64,000 nt of DNA, taken from contig OZ245050.1 in NCBI GenBank assembly GCA_965224525.1, forward strand, positions 1,798,001 through 1,862,000. Direction: 5' to 3'. The notes under the pieces were generated by a model. That model was not told the origin of the DNA. It made no database searches and worked only from the letters and a program-made list of their open reading frames with translations. The position numbers and the translations under genes were made by a program. Origin of the DNA: Granulosicoccus sp036478565. GTDB taxonomy: Bacteria; Pseudomonadota; Gammaproteobacteria; Granulosicoccales; Granulosicoccaceae. This document shows positions 34,690 to 44,100 of this stretch, piece by piece (the first letter of the stretch is position 1; each line of letters opens with the position of its first letter).

Positions 34690-35811
34690 GTGGTAGCGTC
34701 CGCAACAAACGATACAGTTAAGCAAGTGAATTTACGAGTCTTACATGTGGGGTATTTGAAGACGCCAGCGGCTGGCGTAATTCGACAAATGGAGGAGGAG
34801 CAGAAAGCCGCAGACGAACTAAATATTCCCTGGGTTACTCGATTGTATTGCCCAAAAGGCACACATGGTCAAGTTTGTATTAGTCCAAACCATTCAAAAT
34901 CTGGTAGTCTGATTTTAAAGAGAGAATATTATAAATGGCTCTCAAAGCAAACCGAAAAATACGATGCAATCGTATTGCGTTATGCCAGTAATGACCCCTA
35001 TCAGGGATGGTTCATGCGTCGGTCGCCAGTACCGGTTGTTACTGTACATCACGCACTGGAAGTTACTGAGCTAAGTACCGGTAACGGAATTAAAAGTCGT
35101 ATTAAATCAGCACTGGAACGATACACAGGTCCGTGGGCAATCGCTCAAGCAGCGGCGATAGCAGGTGTAACCTGGGAAATAGCCCGATATGAGGCAGCAC
35201 GTTCTCTGAGCGACAATCAACCAATATTTCGCTATTCAAATGGTGCTTACTACGAGGCCGGTGCAGTAGTGCCTCGAGTGCCAAATCGTGAAATACCGGA
35301 GTTGTTGTTTATTGCTTCCAGATTTGCACCCTGGATCGGACTGGACAGAGTTCTGCTTGCAGCCGCTGAAACAGACAGATCATTCATCATTCATCTGGTA
35401 GGAGAGGTTCCGGATGAACTTGCGAGGCAAGTCAGCGAAGATTCTCGTTTTGTTATTCATGGGCTACAGAGTTTTGAGTATATTCGTAAGCTTATGACCC
35501 AATGCACATTGGGTTTGGCCAGTTTTGGCCTGGACAGAAACCACATGCGCGAAGGCTGCACTTTGAAAGTAAGGGAGTATTTGAAAGCAGGACTGCCGGT
35601 TTACGCCAGCTACGTTGATTCATTCCCTGAGGAGTTCAAATACTACCAATGCGGACCAGTAATTATGGAATCAATATTAGAATTTGCGGATAAAATGTCC
35701 GGAGCAATGAGTCGAGAAGTGTCTGAGGCTTCCAGGCCGCATATTGATAAAAAGGAATTATTAAAGGAATTTTACTCTGAGATTGAGTGCTTGCTGGAAA
35801 AAGTACAATGA
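34690..35811 (+). CDS. Glycosyltransferase, GT4-like
   Basis: A 373-residue protein with a GT-B-like layout: N-terminal LRVLHVGYLKTPAAGVIRQ, later ELLFIASRFAPWIGLDRVLL and a C-terminal domain with GLASFGLDRNHMREGCTLK, then REYLKAGLPVYA, the sugar-nucleotide binding part (E-x-x-P-x-K-equivalent region). It probably adds a sugar in synthesis of a surface polysaccharide. The start is uncertain: GTG at 34690 or GTG at 34726; neither has a good ribosome site and no ATG is suitable. It begins a set of genes that is visibly AT-richer than the flanks. Confidence 0.75.
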   Translation: MVASATNDTVKQVNLRVLHVGYLKTPAAGVIRQMEEEQKAADELNIPWVTRLYCPKGTHGQVCISPNHSKSGSLILKREYYKWLSKQTEKYDAIVLRYASNDPYQGWFMRRSPVPVVTVHHALEVTELSTGNGIKSRIKSALERYTGPWAIAQAAAIAGVTWEIARYEAARSLSDNQPIFRYSNGAYYEAGAVVPRVPNREIPELLFIASRFAPWIGLDRVLLAAAETDRSFIIHLVGEVPDELARQVSEDSRFVIHGLQSFEYIRKLMTQCTLGLASFGLDRNHMREGCTLKVREYLKAGLPVYASYVDSFPEEFKYYQCGPVIMESILEFADKMSGAMSREVSEASRPHIDKKELLKEFYSEIECLLEKVQ

Positions 35812-35889
35812 TATGAATGCCTAACCCACTACGAACGCCGAACTGGTATAGCGCTGAGCACTCGGTTGTATACATAATATGGATCAATT

Positions 35890-36516
35890 ATGGACAAGCT
35901 TAAACGATACTCCGACCGTGTTTGGCAGATCGGAATATTTGGATCGATGCTGGCACTGTATGAGCGACGCAGAAACAAGGCGTTGTGCCAGCAATACGGA
36001 TTTGATTCCTGGCATGTAGGTGCAACTTTTCATGCGCGACCTTACAAAAAACAGGCAGTGCGTATTGCTAATAGTTTGAACCCTAAAACAGTAGTAGAAA
36101 TCGGATGCGGTTTAGGTGATGTGATTGGAAGAATCAATGCTTCACAGAATATAGGGATTGACTATGATGCCAACGTGTTGAACGCTGCGTCACAGCTGAA
36201 CAAACATTGTCGATTTGTAGAGGGAAGTATTTACGAAATCGGTGCCGTACTGCACAGGGTAAATCCTGGATCAATAGATATTCTTGTAATGGTCAATTTT
36301 CTACACAGTTTTACCAATGAAGTGTTAGTTGATGCAATGAAGTCTATTTCAGATATCTGTAGGCCAGCCTATTTACTGGTAGATATGATCTATACATCTG
36401 ATCTAAAGTTTAGGAACCGGCATACACTGGCGACATTCGAGTATTTCGGTTCAATTGAGGACATCATTGATTGTGCTGATGGGGCTCGAAAACTTGTATT
36501 GGTTAAACTGAGATAA
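35890..36516 (+). CDS. Class I SAM-dependent methyltransferase
   Basis: A 208-residue protein. Motif I VVEIGCGLGDVIGRI starts near residue 68 and an acidic residue in IGIDYD ends the next strand, the usual SAM-binding pattern. Later ILVMVNFLHS and YLLVDMIY fit motifs III and IV. The acceptor is unknown. Its place between two glycosyltransferases suggests it modifies a glycan or its lipid carrier. AT-rich like its neighbours. Confidence 0.75.
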   Translation: MDKLKRYSDRVWQIGIFGSMLALYERRRNKALCQQYGFDSWHVGATFHARPYKKQAVRIANSLNPKTVVEIGCGLGDVIGRINASQNIGIDYDANVLNAASQLNKHCRFVEGSIYEIGAVLHRVNPGSIDILVMVNFLHSFTNEVLVDAMKSISDICRPAYLLVDMIYTSDLKFRNRHTLATFEYFGSIEDIIDCADGARKLVLVKLR

Positions 36517-36527
36517 TACTGAATAGT

Positions 36528-37649
36528 ATGAAGGTTTTGCATGTCATCACTAACCTGCACAATGGTGGGGCGCAGGAAATCATGCGACAACTGATTTCCC
36601 GAACCCTTCATTTGGAGCATCATGTTGTTTCTCTGATTGATTCCGGCAAGTTAGGAGACGAGCTACGGGAACTTCAGATACCTGTTCATGAACTGCGCAT
36701 GGTAAATGGCACTCCGGGAATTTCCAGTATTTTGGAGTTATACCGTATCATCAATTTAATAAAACCAGAAGTTGTACAAACCTGGCTTTATCATGCTGAT
36801 TTAATCGGCGGTGTTGTGGCAAAAGCTGTTGGCGTGCGTAACATCATCTGGAGTGTCCACCATTCCAATGTACGAACGATGCCGGTTAAGACGCGTTATG
36901 TCGTAAAAATTCTTGCATGGTTGACGCGTTTTATTCCGAATAAGATTATTTGTTGTTCCAAAGCTACTATGCTTGCGCATAAACAGCTTGGGTATCAAAG
37001 TGACAAGTTGACTCTTGTTCTGAATGGATACGATCTGGAAAGATATTCGCCCGCTATCATTAATATATCCGACGTAATTCCCAATGAAATATTTTCACCA
37101 GGTACTGTCGTGTTCGCATCAATAGGAAGATGGCACGCAGATAAAGACATTGCTAATCTTGTAAAAGCATGTTCAATAATCGAACAGCAACAAACGCTTA
37201 AATTTAAATGCCTACTGGTTGGGCCTCAAGTTGACGAAAACAATATTGAACTTACTGATTTGATTAATAGTTCTGGAATTGAACATTGCGTTAGAGCTTT
37301 GGGATGGAGAGGAGATATACCACGAGTTCTGAATGCTATAGATTTTTTCGTATTGTCGAGCTCAAGTGAGGCATACCCTGGTGTCGTTGCTGAATCAATG
37401 GCGTGCGGTACTCCATGTGTTGTAACTGATGTCGGGGATGCAGCGGAGATGGTTTCAAAATTCGGGTGGGTAGTTCCGCCGTCAGACTCGTTTGCTTTGG
37501 CTAAGGCTATTAAGAAAGCCAGTGCGGAGGTTGCTACTGCTGATTGGGTCAAGCGAAAAACGGCTTGCCGCAGTCATGCGGTTAAAAGCTTTGATCAGGA
37601 TGTAATGGTCAGGGGTTATTTGTCTGCCTGGTCTCAAGCGAGTAAATGA
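36528..37649 (+). CDS. Glycosyltransferase family 4
   Basis: A 373-residue GT-B enzyme. N-terminal KVLHVITNLHNGGAQEIM is the family-4 donor-acceptor start; the C-terminal domain has FASIGRWHADKDIANLVKA and the E-x7-E region SSSEAYPGVVAESMACG with both glutamates. It likely transfers a hexose or similar sugar in extracellular or lipopolysaccharide synthesis. It lies 11 bp after the methyltransferase gene, so they are probably one transcript. Confidence 0.88.
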   Translation: MKVLHVITNLHNGGAQEIMRQLISRTLHLEHHVVSLIDSGKLGDELRELQIPVHELRMVNGTPGISSILELYRIINLIKPEVVQTWLYHADLIGGVVAKAVGVRNIIWSVHHSNVRTMPVKTRYVVKILAWLTRFIPNKIICCSKATMLAHKQLGYQSDKLTLVLNGYDLERYSPAIINISDVIPNEIFSPGTVVFASIGRWHADKDIANLVKACSIIEQQQTLKFKCLLVGPQVDENNIELTDLINSSGIEHCVRALGWRGDIPRVLNAIDFFVLSSSSEAYPGVVAESMACGTPCVVTDVGDAAEMVSKFGWVVPPSDSFALAKAIKKASAEVATADWVKRKTACRSHAVKSFDQDVMVRGYLSAWSQASK

Positions 37650-37814
37650 ACTCGGTGGATTCCGTTTAATTCTTCAGTTGCAAGTAAATGATCAATATCC
37701 AAGCGAATAATGAAAAATTACCGTCATAGTGTCCTGGAATTAAATTCCGAGGCCATGTGCAACGTTTTATTCCTGCGAAGTTGGAGAAGGGATAGCAAGT
37801 GTAGAATCAATATA

Positions 37815-38741
37815 TTACGTATGAAGCCGTCGTATAATTTTTCTAAATGGAGTTGAAATTGATGTTTTCTTACGGCGGCCATCGACAATAATCTTGTTGT
37901 TCCCAATGCTAATGGTGTGTAATCCGTCCGAATACGGTTCCTGAGGATGCAGTGTTAATGTTGAAGACTCCCTATAAGCACTATCATTTATAAGCTCAAT
38001 TTTTTTAAGAATTATGGCTCCACCGTACTTACTGGAAAGATCCTGGGCTGGACGGTACCAATGATTTTTATGCTGAAATATAATTCCAGCCATTCTCGCA
38101 TGTGTTGATTTTACAATAGGGTTTAGGGTATGAGCCTTGTATGGCCCCTCGATTGATCTGGCGTAGTGCAAATTTAGGATAGTTTGATCATGAATTGGCG
38201 TTGTAAACAACCAGTACATATCGTCTATAAATACTATGCTTGAATCCACACCAGGAAAGTTCTTAAGCAGCGTTGCGCATTCTACCCAGTCGTAGGGTGT
38301 GCCTCCGCACCGGAATAATTTTACTTGCGTAAGTTCTGACGTTTCAGGTATGCAGTATAGTACACCCTGATCCTCGAATATGTAAGGGTAGGATTGATGG
38401 CAAGTGAGTTCTTCGGAGTAACTCATTATACGTTTTTTTGAGAATCCCTCTTTGAGGTTAACGATGAAATTTCTGCCTTTGCCTTTGGTGAAGTCCAGAT
38501 GCTCGTATCCAATATATTCAACGCCATTATGTATAAATATAAACGGATCGGCTGAATAGTCTCCTGCTGTGTCCTCCGGTAACCAATTGACTTTCGAAAG
38601 CCCTGTGTTTTCAAAAAGCTCATCGATGGACTGATTGGTATAACCTATGTTCCACACACCGGATACGAACAGTTTTTTATATAATGCAATGATCATCCGT
38701 TTATTCAATGTGTAATATTGGTAAACAATTCTGCGCTTCAA
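37815..38741 (-). CDS. GINT1-N/beta-propeller-like glycan protein
   Basis: A 308-residue protein. The motifs ADPFIFIHNGVEYIGYE, HQSYPYIFEDQGVLYCIPETS, DDMYWLFTT, LHYARSIEGPY and YRPAQD match the five-bladed propeller domain found at the N-terminus of glucosamine inositolphosphorylceramide transferase and, in bacteria, in sugar-modifying proteins often fused to a formyltransferase or glycosyltransferase. Here the domain stands alone. The enzymatic activity is unclear. It is on the opposite strand to the other glycan genes but shares their AT-rich composition. Confidence 0.72.
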   Translation of the reverse strand: MKRRIVYQYYTLNKRMIIALYKKLFVSGVWNIGYTNQSIDELFENTGLSKVNWLPEDTAGDYSADPFIFIHNGVEYIGYEHLDFTKGKGRNFIVNLKEGFSKKRIMSYSEELTCHQSYPYIFEDQGVLYCIPETSELTQVKLFRCGGTPYDWVECATLLKNFPGVDSSIVFIDDMYWLFTTPIHDQTILNLHYARSIEGPYKAHTLNPIVKSTHARMAGIIFQHKNHWYRPAQDLSSKYGGAIILKKIELINDSAYRESSTLTLHPQEPYSDGLHTISIGNNKIIVDGRRKKTSISTPFRKIIRRLHT

Positions 38742-38917
38742 TAGTAAATGTAGAGTTGCGAGAAATCTATTTGTGGTTGAATGAGGTTTTTGGTAAAAAA
38801 ACTTTGTAGAACGATATTTTGTTTGTCGAGCTAAGGGAAATTTACAGTGAGTGAACTTGAGCTGTTACTTAGTGGGCCGTGCGGTAAACTAGGCAACACG
38901 TTCCACCCCACAGCCCA

Positions 38918-40348
38918 CTAGTGCGCAATTGTGGCGATGGACGAATGCAAATTCGCTTCGCCTGAATTTTTCAATACTGGATTGGCAGGTCGACGTACTT
39001 GTTCCGGCAACACACCGCGCGGACTGAAGCGCAACACCAGCAACAGCACAACACCCATCAGCAACAGGCGCATATGCGATGCCTGTTGCAGTAAGTGCAT
39101 ACGCAAGGCGTTTGCCGGGTCCATACCGGATGTCAAGAACTCTATGACAATGCGGCCCATCGATTCGGCTTCTATCCAGAAAAACCAGACGATGAAGGCG
39201 CCCAGTACAGCGCCCAGGTTGTTGCCCGACCCTCCAACAATGACCATGACCCAGATAAGAAATGTAAACCTGAGCGGGTTGTAGGCAGTTGGAGTGAGTT
39301 GGCCATCAAGGGTTACCAGCATAGCGCCTGCAATGCCGACTACAGCGGAGCCCACTATAAATACTTGCAAGTGCCGGCGCGTGACATCTTTACCCATGGC
39401 GTTGGCAGCAGCTTCGCTATCGCGTATGCCACGCATCATACGGCCCCAGGGCGAGCGTTGCGCGCGACGACTCAGCCAGAGTATCAATAGGAGGACTGTA
39501 AGAAACAAAGTGGTATAACAGAGCTTTACGAAGATACTTGATGAACTAATGGTCATGGATTGCAGCATCAACGTCCGCGCTGGCTCATCCAAAGGTAATG
39601 AGCTGGCGTGAAATTTCTCCACCAGTTCCGGAAACCAGCTGCTGCGTTGAAGGCCAATTTCATAGGGAACCGGACGGGGCAAACCGTTAACGTTTTTTAC
39701 ACCCCGGGTCAGCCAATCTTCGTTCTTGATGATCGCGATAATGATCTCGGAGATACCCAGCGTGGCGATAGCCAGATAATCAGAGCGCAGCCCCAGTGCC
39801 ACCTTGCCAATCAACCAGGCGGCCCCTGCAGCGAACAAACCACCAACCGCCCAGGACAACAGTATGGGTAATCCAAGCCCACCCAGGTAACCGGTTCTAG
39901 CAGATTCGAACGCTTCGATAGATTCGACTGCTGGCAGGTAAAACCTGCGCAGCACCATAAGCCCGCCGATGAGCAGCATGATCGTCAAAATCGTGCGAAT
40001 GATTCCGGCGCTCAGTTTCCGTCGCAGAAAGACCACCGCAAATAACGTAACGATCAGAGTCAGCAAGCTCAAGGCAATGCCACTGCCGCCGACTTGCCAG
40101 GCGCCAGTGACCGGCTTCATCGAGACCAGCATTGCGGCAACACCACCGAGAGCGGCAAACCCCATCACGCCGACATTGAACAGACCGGCATAGCCCCATT
40201 GAATGTTTACTCCAAGTGCCATGACAGCCGAGATCAGACACATATTGACAATGGCCAGTGCCAGCGACCAGGATTGATATTGACCGACAAACAGCAGTAA
40301 CAGGGCAACCACCAAAAAGCTGAGACTGGCTTTTAACGTCATGTTCAT
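38918..40348 (-). CDS. livM: Branched-chain amino acid ABC transporter permease LivM
   Basis: A 476-residue membrane protein with about ten helices. The family pattern LGVNIQWGYAGLFNVGVMGF is at the N-terminus, later RSDYLAIATLGISEIIIA and GGSGNNLGAVLGAF. It is longer than E. coli LivM (425) because of a loop around residues 215-265. It starts at the ATG at 40348 that overlaps the livH stop by one base. With LivH, LivG and LivF it forms an importer for leucine-type or other amino acids. Confidence 0.92.
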   Translation of the reverse strand: MNMTLKASLSFLVVALLLLFVGQYQSWSLALAIVNMCLISAVMALGVNIQWGYAGLFNVGVMGFAALGGVAAMLVSMKPVTGAWQVGGSGIALSLLTLIVTLFAVVFLRRKLSAGIIRTILTIMLLIGGLMVLRRFYLPAVESIEAFESARTGYLGGLGLPILLSWAVGGLFAAGAAWLIGKVALGLRSDYLAIATLGISEIIIAIIKNEDWLTRGVKNVNGLPRPVPYEIGLQRSSWFPELVEKFHASSLPLDEPARTLMLQSMTISSSSIFVKLCYTTLFLTVLLLILWLSRRAQRSPWGRMMRGIRDSEAAANAMGKDVTRRHLQVFIVGSAVVGIAGAMLVTLDGQLTPTAYNPLRFTFLIWVMVIVGGSGNNLGAVLGAFIVWFFWIEAESMGRIVIEFLTSGMDPANALRMHLLQQASHMRLLLMGVVLLLVLRFSPRGVLPEQVRRPANPVLKNSGEANLHSSIATIAH

Positions 40349-41370
40349 CAGATGCTGCTCCCTTTCAACAAACCGGTTGGACGCCAAAGCAGCACAATAA
40401 CCAGAATGACAAAGGAGACGGCGAACTTGTAATCGGTACCGAGTAGTTGCATCAGAGAATCTGGCTGCCAGTTTTCCGGCCCGAGATAACGGGCAATTTT
40501 TTTGTAGGCATAGGTGATCATTATTTCGGAATAGGCAATGATAAAACCACCAAGAATTGCACCGAGTGGTTTACCTATGCCGCCGACGATGGCTGCAGCA
40601 AACATGGGCAATATCAACTGGAAATAGGTAAACGGCTTGAAGCTCTTGTCCAGCCCGTAAAGCACTCCAGCGATGGTTGAAAGCGCGGCAACAATAATCC
40701 ATGTGATCAGCACCACGCGTTGTGGGTCAATACCGGACAACAGAGCCAGGTCCTCGTTGTCAGAGTAGGCACGCATGGCCTTGCCAGTTCGTGTGCGCTG
40801 CAGAAACCAGAACAATAGCGCCATACACAGAAATGCTATCAAAACGGTCAGGCCCTGAGTTACTTTGATTGACAGGCCCTCATTCAAACCCGTCATGGCT
40901 TTGAAATCACGAGCCCGAATCAGGAATTTGGTACCGTCGGTAAAGCGTTGTTCCCCCGGGCCAATGATCAGCCGTACCAGGCCATTGGTTACAAACATCA
41001 CGCCCACCGATGCAATGACAAACACCACAGGCGGTGACTTAACCGATCTGTAGTGCCTGTAGACCAGCCGATCAAGGCCCAGACATAGCAGTACAGCCAT
41101 TAAGATGCCAACCGGCAACGCCAGTAGCGCTGTTGGTAGCGGGCCAAGAGATATGCCCAATGATTGTAGCCACCAGGTGGTCAGGATGGTGAAGGTTGCG
41201 CCAAAGGCCATCGTGTCGCCGTGTGCAAAGTTCGAGAACCGCAGTACGGCATAGACCAGTGTGATGCCAAGGGCACCAAGCGCCAGTTGTGAGCCATACG
41301 CCAGGCCAGGCACCAAAACGAAATTTGCAAATACAACGGCGGCATTGAGCAGGTCACTATTCATTGGCAT
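40348..41370 (-). CDS. livH: Branched-chain amino acid ABC transporter permease LivH
   Basis: A 340-residue permease with about eight helices. Typical motifs are LGALGITLVYAVLRFSNFAHG, MRAYSDNEDLALLSGID and FAAAIVGGIGKPLGAILGG, the last being the coupling region. The ATG at 41370 overlaps the livF stop (TAATG); a second ATG is two codons later. It is the third gene of livGFHM. Confidence 0.92.
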   Translation of the reverse strand: MPMNSDLLNAAVVFANFVLVPGLAYGSQLALGALGITLVYAVLRFSNFAHGDTMAFGATFTILTTWWLQSLGISLGPLPTALLALPVGILMAVLLCLGLDRLVYRHYRSVKSPPVVFVIASVGVMFVTNGLVRLIIGPGEQRFTDGTKFLIRARDFKAMTGLNEGLSIKVTQGLTVLIAFLCMALLFWFLQRTRTGKAMRAYSDNEDLALLSGIDPQRVVLITWIIVAALSTIAGVLYGLDKSFKPFTYFQLILPMFAAAIVGGIGKPLGAILGGFIIAYSEIMITYAYKKIARYLGPENWQPDSLMQLLGTDYKFAVSFVILVIVLLWRPTGLLKGSSI

Positions 41371-42146
41371 TAACCACCGAGAAAGGTTCGTCGTACTTCG
41401 CTGTTGGCAAGCAATGCTTCTCCGGTATCGGTAAAGCGATTCTCGCCGGTCACCAGTACGTAGCCGGTGTCGGCAATTTCAAGCGCCTGGCGTGCATTCT
41501 GTTCAACCATCAGCACAGCGATACCGGTATTGCGCACTTCAATGATGCGATCAAACAATTCATCCATGACCAGTGGCGAGACACCCGCGGTAGGCTCATC
41601 CAGCATCAGTACGGTAGGTTCAGTCATCAGTGCTCGACCAACCGCTACTTGCTGTCGTTGACCGCCGGACAATTCCCCCGCCGGTTGACGGCGTTTTTCG
41701 TGCAGTATTGGAAATAATGAATAGATCTGATCACGGGTCTTGCTGAAATCATCATTGCGTAGAAAGGCACCCATATCCAGGTTCTCCTCAACGGTCAGGT
41801 TGGGAAATACATTGTTGGTTTGCGGGACAAAGGCCATGCCCGCCGCAACTCGCGCCTGTGGGCTCATTGAGCTGATATCGTTGCCGGCAAGCGTGACACT
41901 GCCGGAAGTCAGTGGCAGCATGCCGAACAATGCTTTCATGGCTGTGGATTTGCCAGCGCCGTTTGGCCCGACAATGACGGCGATTTCACCGCCGTCGACA
42001 GTTATCGAACAGCCATTGAGGATTTGTGTAGCGCCATAGCCAGCACAGATATCCAGACCTTCCAGCCGTTTCTTTTTTGTTTGTGCATTGGCGGCCATCG
42101 AATCGACTGCTTGTGCAGTTTCTGCCATTCTGTCAGCCTGCTTCAT
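41370..42146 (-). CDS. livF: Branched-chain amino acid ABC transporter ATPase LivF
   Basis: A 258-residue ATPase. Walker A GPNGAGKST, signature ELSGGQRQQVAVGRAL and Walker B VLMLDEPTAGVSP are intact, and the last is the LivF form. The first 25 residues, before RLEGLDICAGYG, are an extension relative to the family, so an internal start is possible. It overlaps livG by four bases. Confidence 0.92.
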   Translation of the reverse strand: MKQADRMAETAQAVDSMAANAQTKKKRLEGLDICAGYGATQILNGCSITVDGGEIAVIVGPNGAGKSTAMKALFGMLPLTSGSVTLAGNDISSMSPQARVAAGMAFVPQTNNVFPNLTVEENLDMGAFLRNDDFSKTRDQIYSLFPILHEKRRQPAGELSGGQRQQVAVGRALMTEPTVLMLDEPTAGVSPLVMDELFDRIIEVRNTGIAVLMVEQNARQALEIADTGYVLVTGENRFTDTGEALLANSEVRRTFLGG

Positions 42147-42916
42147 TTGCGCACCTGTTGTCGACCGCCACCCAGGTAGGCTTCAATGACCCGCTCGTCC
42201 TGCTGTACTTCCTCGGCAGTACCTGTGGCAAGTACAACGCCTTCGGCCATAACGATAACGGGATCGCATAGACGGCTGATAAAGGCCATATCGTGTTCAA
42301 TCATGCAAAAGGTATAACCGCGTTCGCGGTTGAGGCGAAGGATGGCATCGCCGATGGAATTGAGCAGCGTGCGGTTGACCCCGGCTCCGACTTCATCGAG
42401 AAACACAATTTTTGCATCGACCATCATGGTACGGCCAAGTTCAAGCAGCTTTTTTTGCCCGCCGGACAGGTTGCCGGCCAGCTCATCGGCAACGACACCC
42501 AGGTTAAGAAAATCGATGATGTCATTTGCGCGATCTGCAATTTCCCGTTCGCGTGCCGCAATGCGGCCCGGTTTGAAACAAGCCGTCCAGAGGCTTTCAC
42601 CTGGTTGCTCGCCCGGCACCAGCATCAGATTGTCTCGCACCGTCAGCGTGCCGAACTCATGCGCTATTTGAAAGGTTCGCAGCAAACCGCGTTCAAACAG
42701 CGTGTGAGGTGGCAAGCCGGTAATGTCCTCGTCTTCGAGAAAAACCTGACCCGCAGTGGGCGGGAAGGCCCCGGCAATACAATTAAACAGGGTAGTCTTG
42801 CCGGCGCCGTTGGGCCCGATCAAGCCTGTAATGCTACCGGCATCGATAGTCAGTGTCACGTCATTGACAGCTTTTACGCCGCCAAAATGCTTTATCAAAT
42901 TTTGAACACGAATCAC
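42143..42916 (-). CDS. livG: Branched-chain amino acid ABC transporter ATPase LivG
   Basis: A 257-residue ATPase. Walker A GPNGAGKTT, signature NLSGGQKKLLELGRTMM and Walker B IVFLDEVGAGVN are visible; the D-E-V/P-x-A-G-V-N loop is characteristic of LivG. It is the first gene of the livGFHM operon. The substrate-binding protein (LivK) that normally completes the system is not in the window. Confidence 0.92.
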   Translation of the reverse strand: MIRVQNLIKHFGGVKAVNDVTLTIDAGSITGLIGPNGAGKTTLFNCIAGAFPPTAGQVFLEDEDITGLPPHTLFERGLLRTFQIAHEFGTLTVRDNLMLVPGEQPGESLWTACFKPGRIAAREREIADRANDIIDFLNLGVVADELAGNLSGGQKKLLELGRTMMVDAKIVFLDEVGAGVNRTLLNSIGDAILRLNRERGYTFCMIEHDMAFISRLCDPVIVMAEGVVLATGTAEEVQQDERVIEAYLGGGRQQVRK

Positions 42917-43083
42917 GAGGGAGGGTATTTGCGATCAAGCTTGTGCCGTAGTGTAGACGCAGAGACCGATCAGTGTACGATCACAGGCAGTAAACTAGCC
43001 AAACTGAGTACTTGTTCCCGGCTGATAGTTATGCGATAACACTGTGTGCGCCAGATTTTGGCCAGCATGCGAAGAGGACAGAC

Positions 43084-43320
43084 ATGAATCGACTAATCGT
43101 AGCAACTGTTGCCGCACTGTTTTTTACTGCAGGCAGCGCTTGGGCTCATCACGACGAGGGTTGTGTGTATGGGCAAAAAAATGCAGAAATTGCTGAAATC
43201 GATACGACACATGAGTTAATTGTCGATGAAGTAACAGACCCGAAATTGCTGGCTCTTATCAGAAAACGTCAGGCCGAGCGGGAAAGACTGATTATCGAGC
43301 AGCCCATCATCCAGAATTGA
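43084..43320 (+). CDS. Small secreted protein
   Basis: A 78-residue protein. The ATG at 43084 follows GAGG at good spacing; an upstream frame from 43012 is not supported. A signal peptide ends AWAHHDE, with possible metal-binding histidines right after the cleavage site. The mature part is short, charged and helical with one cysteine. I do not recognise the family. It is divergent from livG. Confidence 0.6.
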   Translation: MNRLIVATVAALFFTAGSAWAHHDEGCVYGQKNAEIAEIDTTHELIVDEVTDPKLLALIRKRQAERERLIIEQPIIQN

Positions 43321-43446
43321 TTACGTATGCTGTCCATCAACGTCGAGAGGCGGCGGTGAGTCACACAGGCTGCGATGCGACAGCATGATACTTCATGAGC
43401 AGTCCGTAAGGTCTGCCATCAAATAGCCCCAGGTGAGCGCGGTAGT

Positions 43447-43689
43447 TTGAAGCAGAAGTTGCATTGGATACATTTAAGCGACAGCCATGTGCAGAATGAT
43501 GATGTTTCTGATTTGCATGCGCAGCGCCTGCAAACGCTAATTTTCGCCCCTTCCATCGCCCGCCAGTTCTTCCTGTGGCCGGGTCAACAGGAACATGCTG
43601 AAACGATGGATAGTCATATTGGATTTCACTACGTGACGTTCGATGCCAGTGGTACGCGTATTCAATATCACTCTGTGGAGTTTAAATGA
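43447..43689 (+). pseudogene. CpdA/Icc-like metallophosphoesterase remnant with internal deletion
   Basis: An 80-codon frame from a TTG. Its first part, WIHLSDSHVQ, is the N-terminal metal motif of 3',5'-cAMP phosphodiesterase-like enzymes. The second part, with LIFAPSIARQF and GFHYVTFDASGTRIQY, corresponds to the extreme C-terminus of the same family (compare L-x-x-T/A-P-S-x-x-x-Q-F in CpdA). The roughly 150-200 residues between, with the GD, GNHD and GHxH metal ligands, are missing, so it cannot be active. It most likely arose by an in-frame deletion. It overlaps the start of the next gene. Confidence 0.65.
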
Positions 43690-44075
43690 TGAGTGTTGCA
43701 ACTTTACGAACCGTACAGGGGCGTTGTCACTGTAGGGCTGTCACGTTTGAAGTTGACCTTGATGATGAAAATCCCGATCTTCGTCGCTGTAATTGTTCGC
43801 TTTGCCGTCGCAAGAGTGCGGTAATGGCGGGTGTGCCAATTGGGCGTTTTCGAATTCATCAAGGTGCTGATAAACTTTCTCTCTATCAATGGAACGAGCA
43901 TATCGCTCGTCATTATTTTTGCAGTATATGCGGTATCTATACGCATCACCAACGACGCAGCAATCCACTTGAAATAGGCATCAACACGGGGTGTTTTGAG
44001 GGTGTTTCAATTGAAGAGTTCACGACTGATGTTATGGGCGACGGTGCAGCTATGTCGTTGGTTCAATCGAAATGA
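43686..44075 (+). CDS. GFA (glutathione-dependent formaldehyde-activating/CENP-V) family protein
   Basis: A 129-residue zinc protein. The metal-binding cysteines are in GRCHCRAV, CNCSLCRRK and FCSICGIYTHH, the order of the GFA fold. Members include glutathione-dependent formaldehyde-activating enzyme, but most have no known reaction, so the biochemical role here is open. The ATG at 43686 is followed directly by another ATG and overlaps the stop of the pseudogene, showing the two once formed an operon. Confidence 0.88.
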   Translation: MMSVATLRTVQGRCHCRAVTFEVDLDDENPDLRRCNCSLCRRKSAVMAGVPIGRFRIHQGADKLSLYQWNEHIARHYFCSICGIYTHHQRRSNPLEIGINTGCFEGVSIEEFTTDVMGDGAAMSLVQSK

Positions 44076-44100
44076 CATACTTAACCCGGACTAATAAAAT

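Noticed and set aside
34440..34725. Two overlapping minus-strand ORFs between the ctaA-linked small ORF and the glycosyltransferase
   Set aside because: AT-rich DNA gives long frames by chance; neither has a ribosome site, domain or protein-like composition.
42293..43039. 248-codon plus-strand ORF opposite livG
   Set aside because: It covers the ATPase gene in antisense; livG has all ABC motifs, this frame has none.
43327..43386. 8-bp inverted repeat ATGCTGTC/GACAGCAT with a 44-base loop
   Set aside because: The loop is too long for a terminator and no other support was seen for an RNA element.
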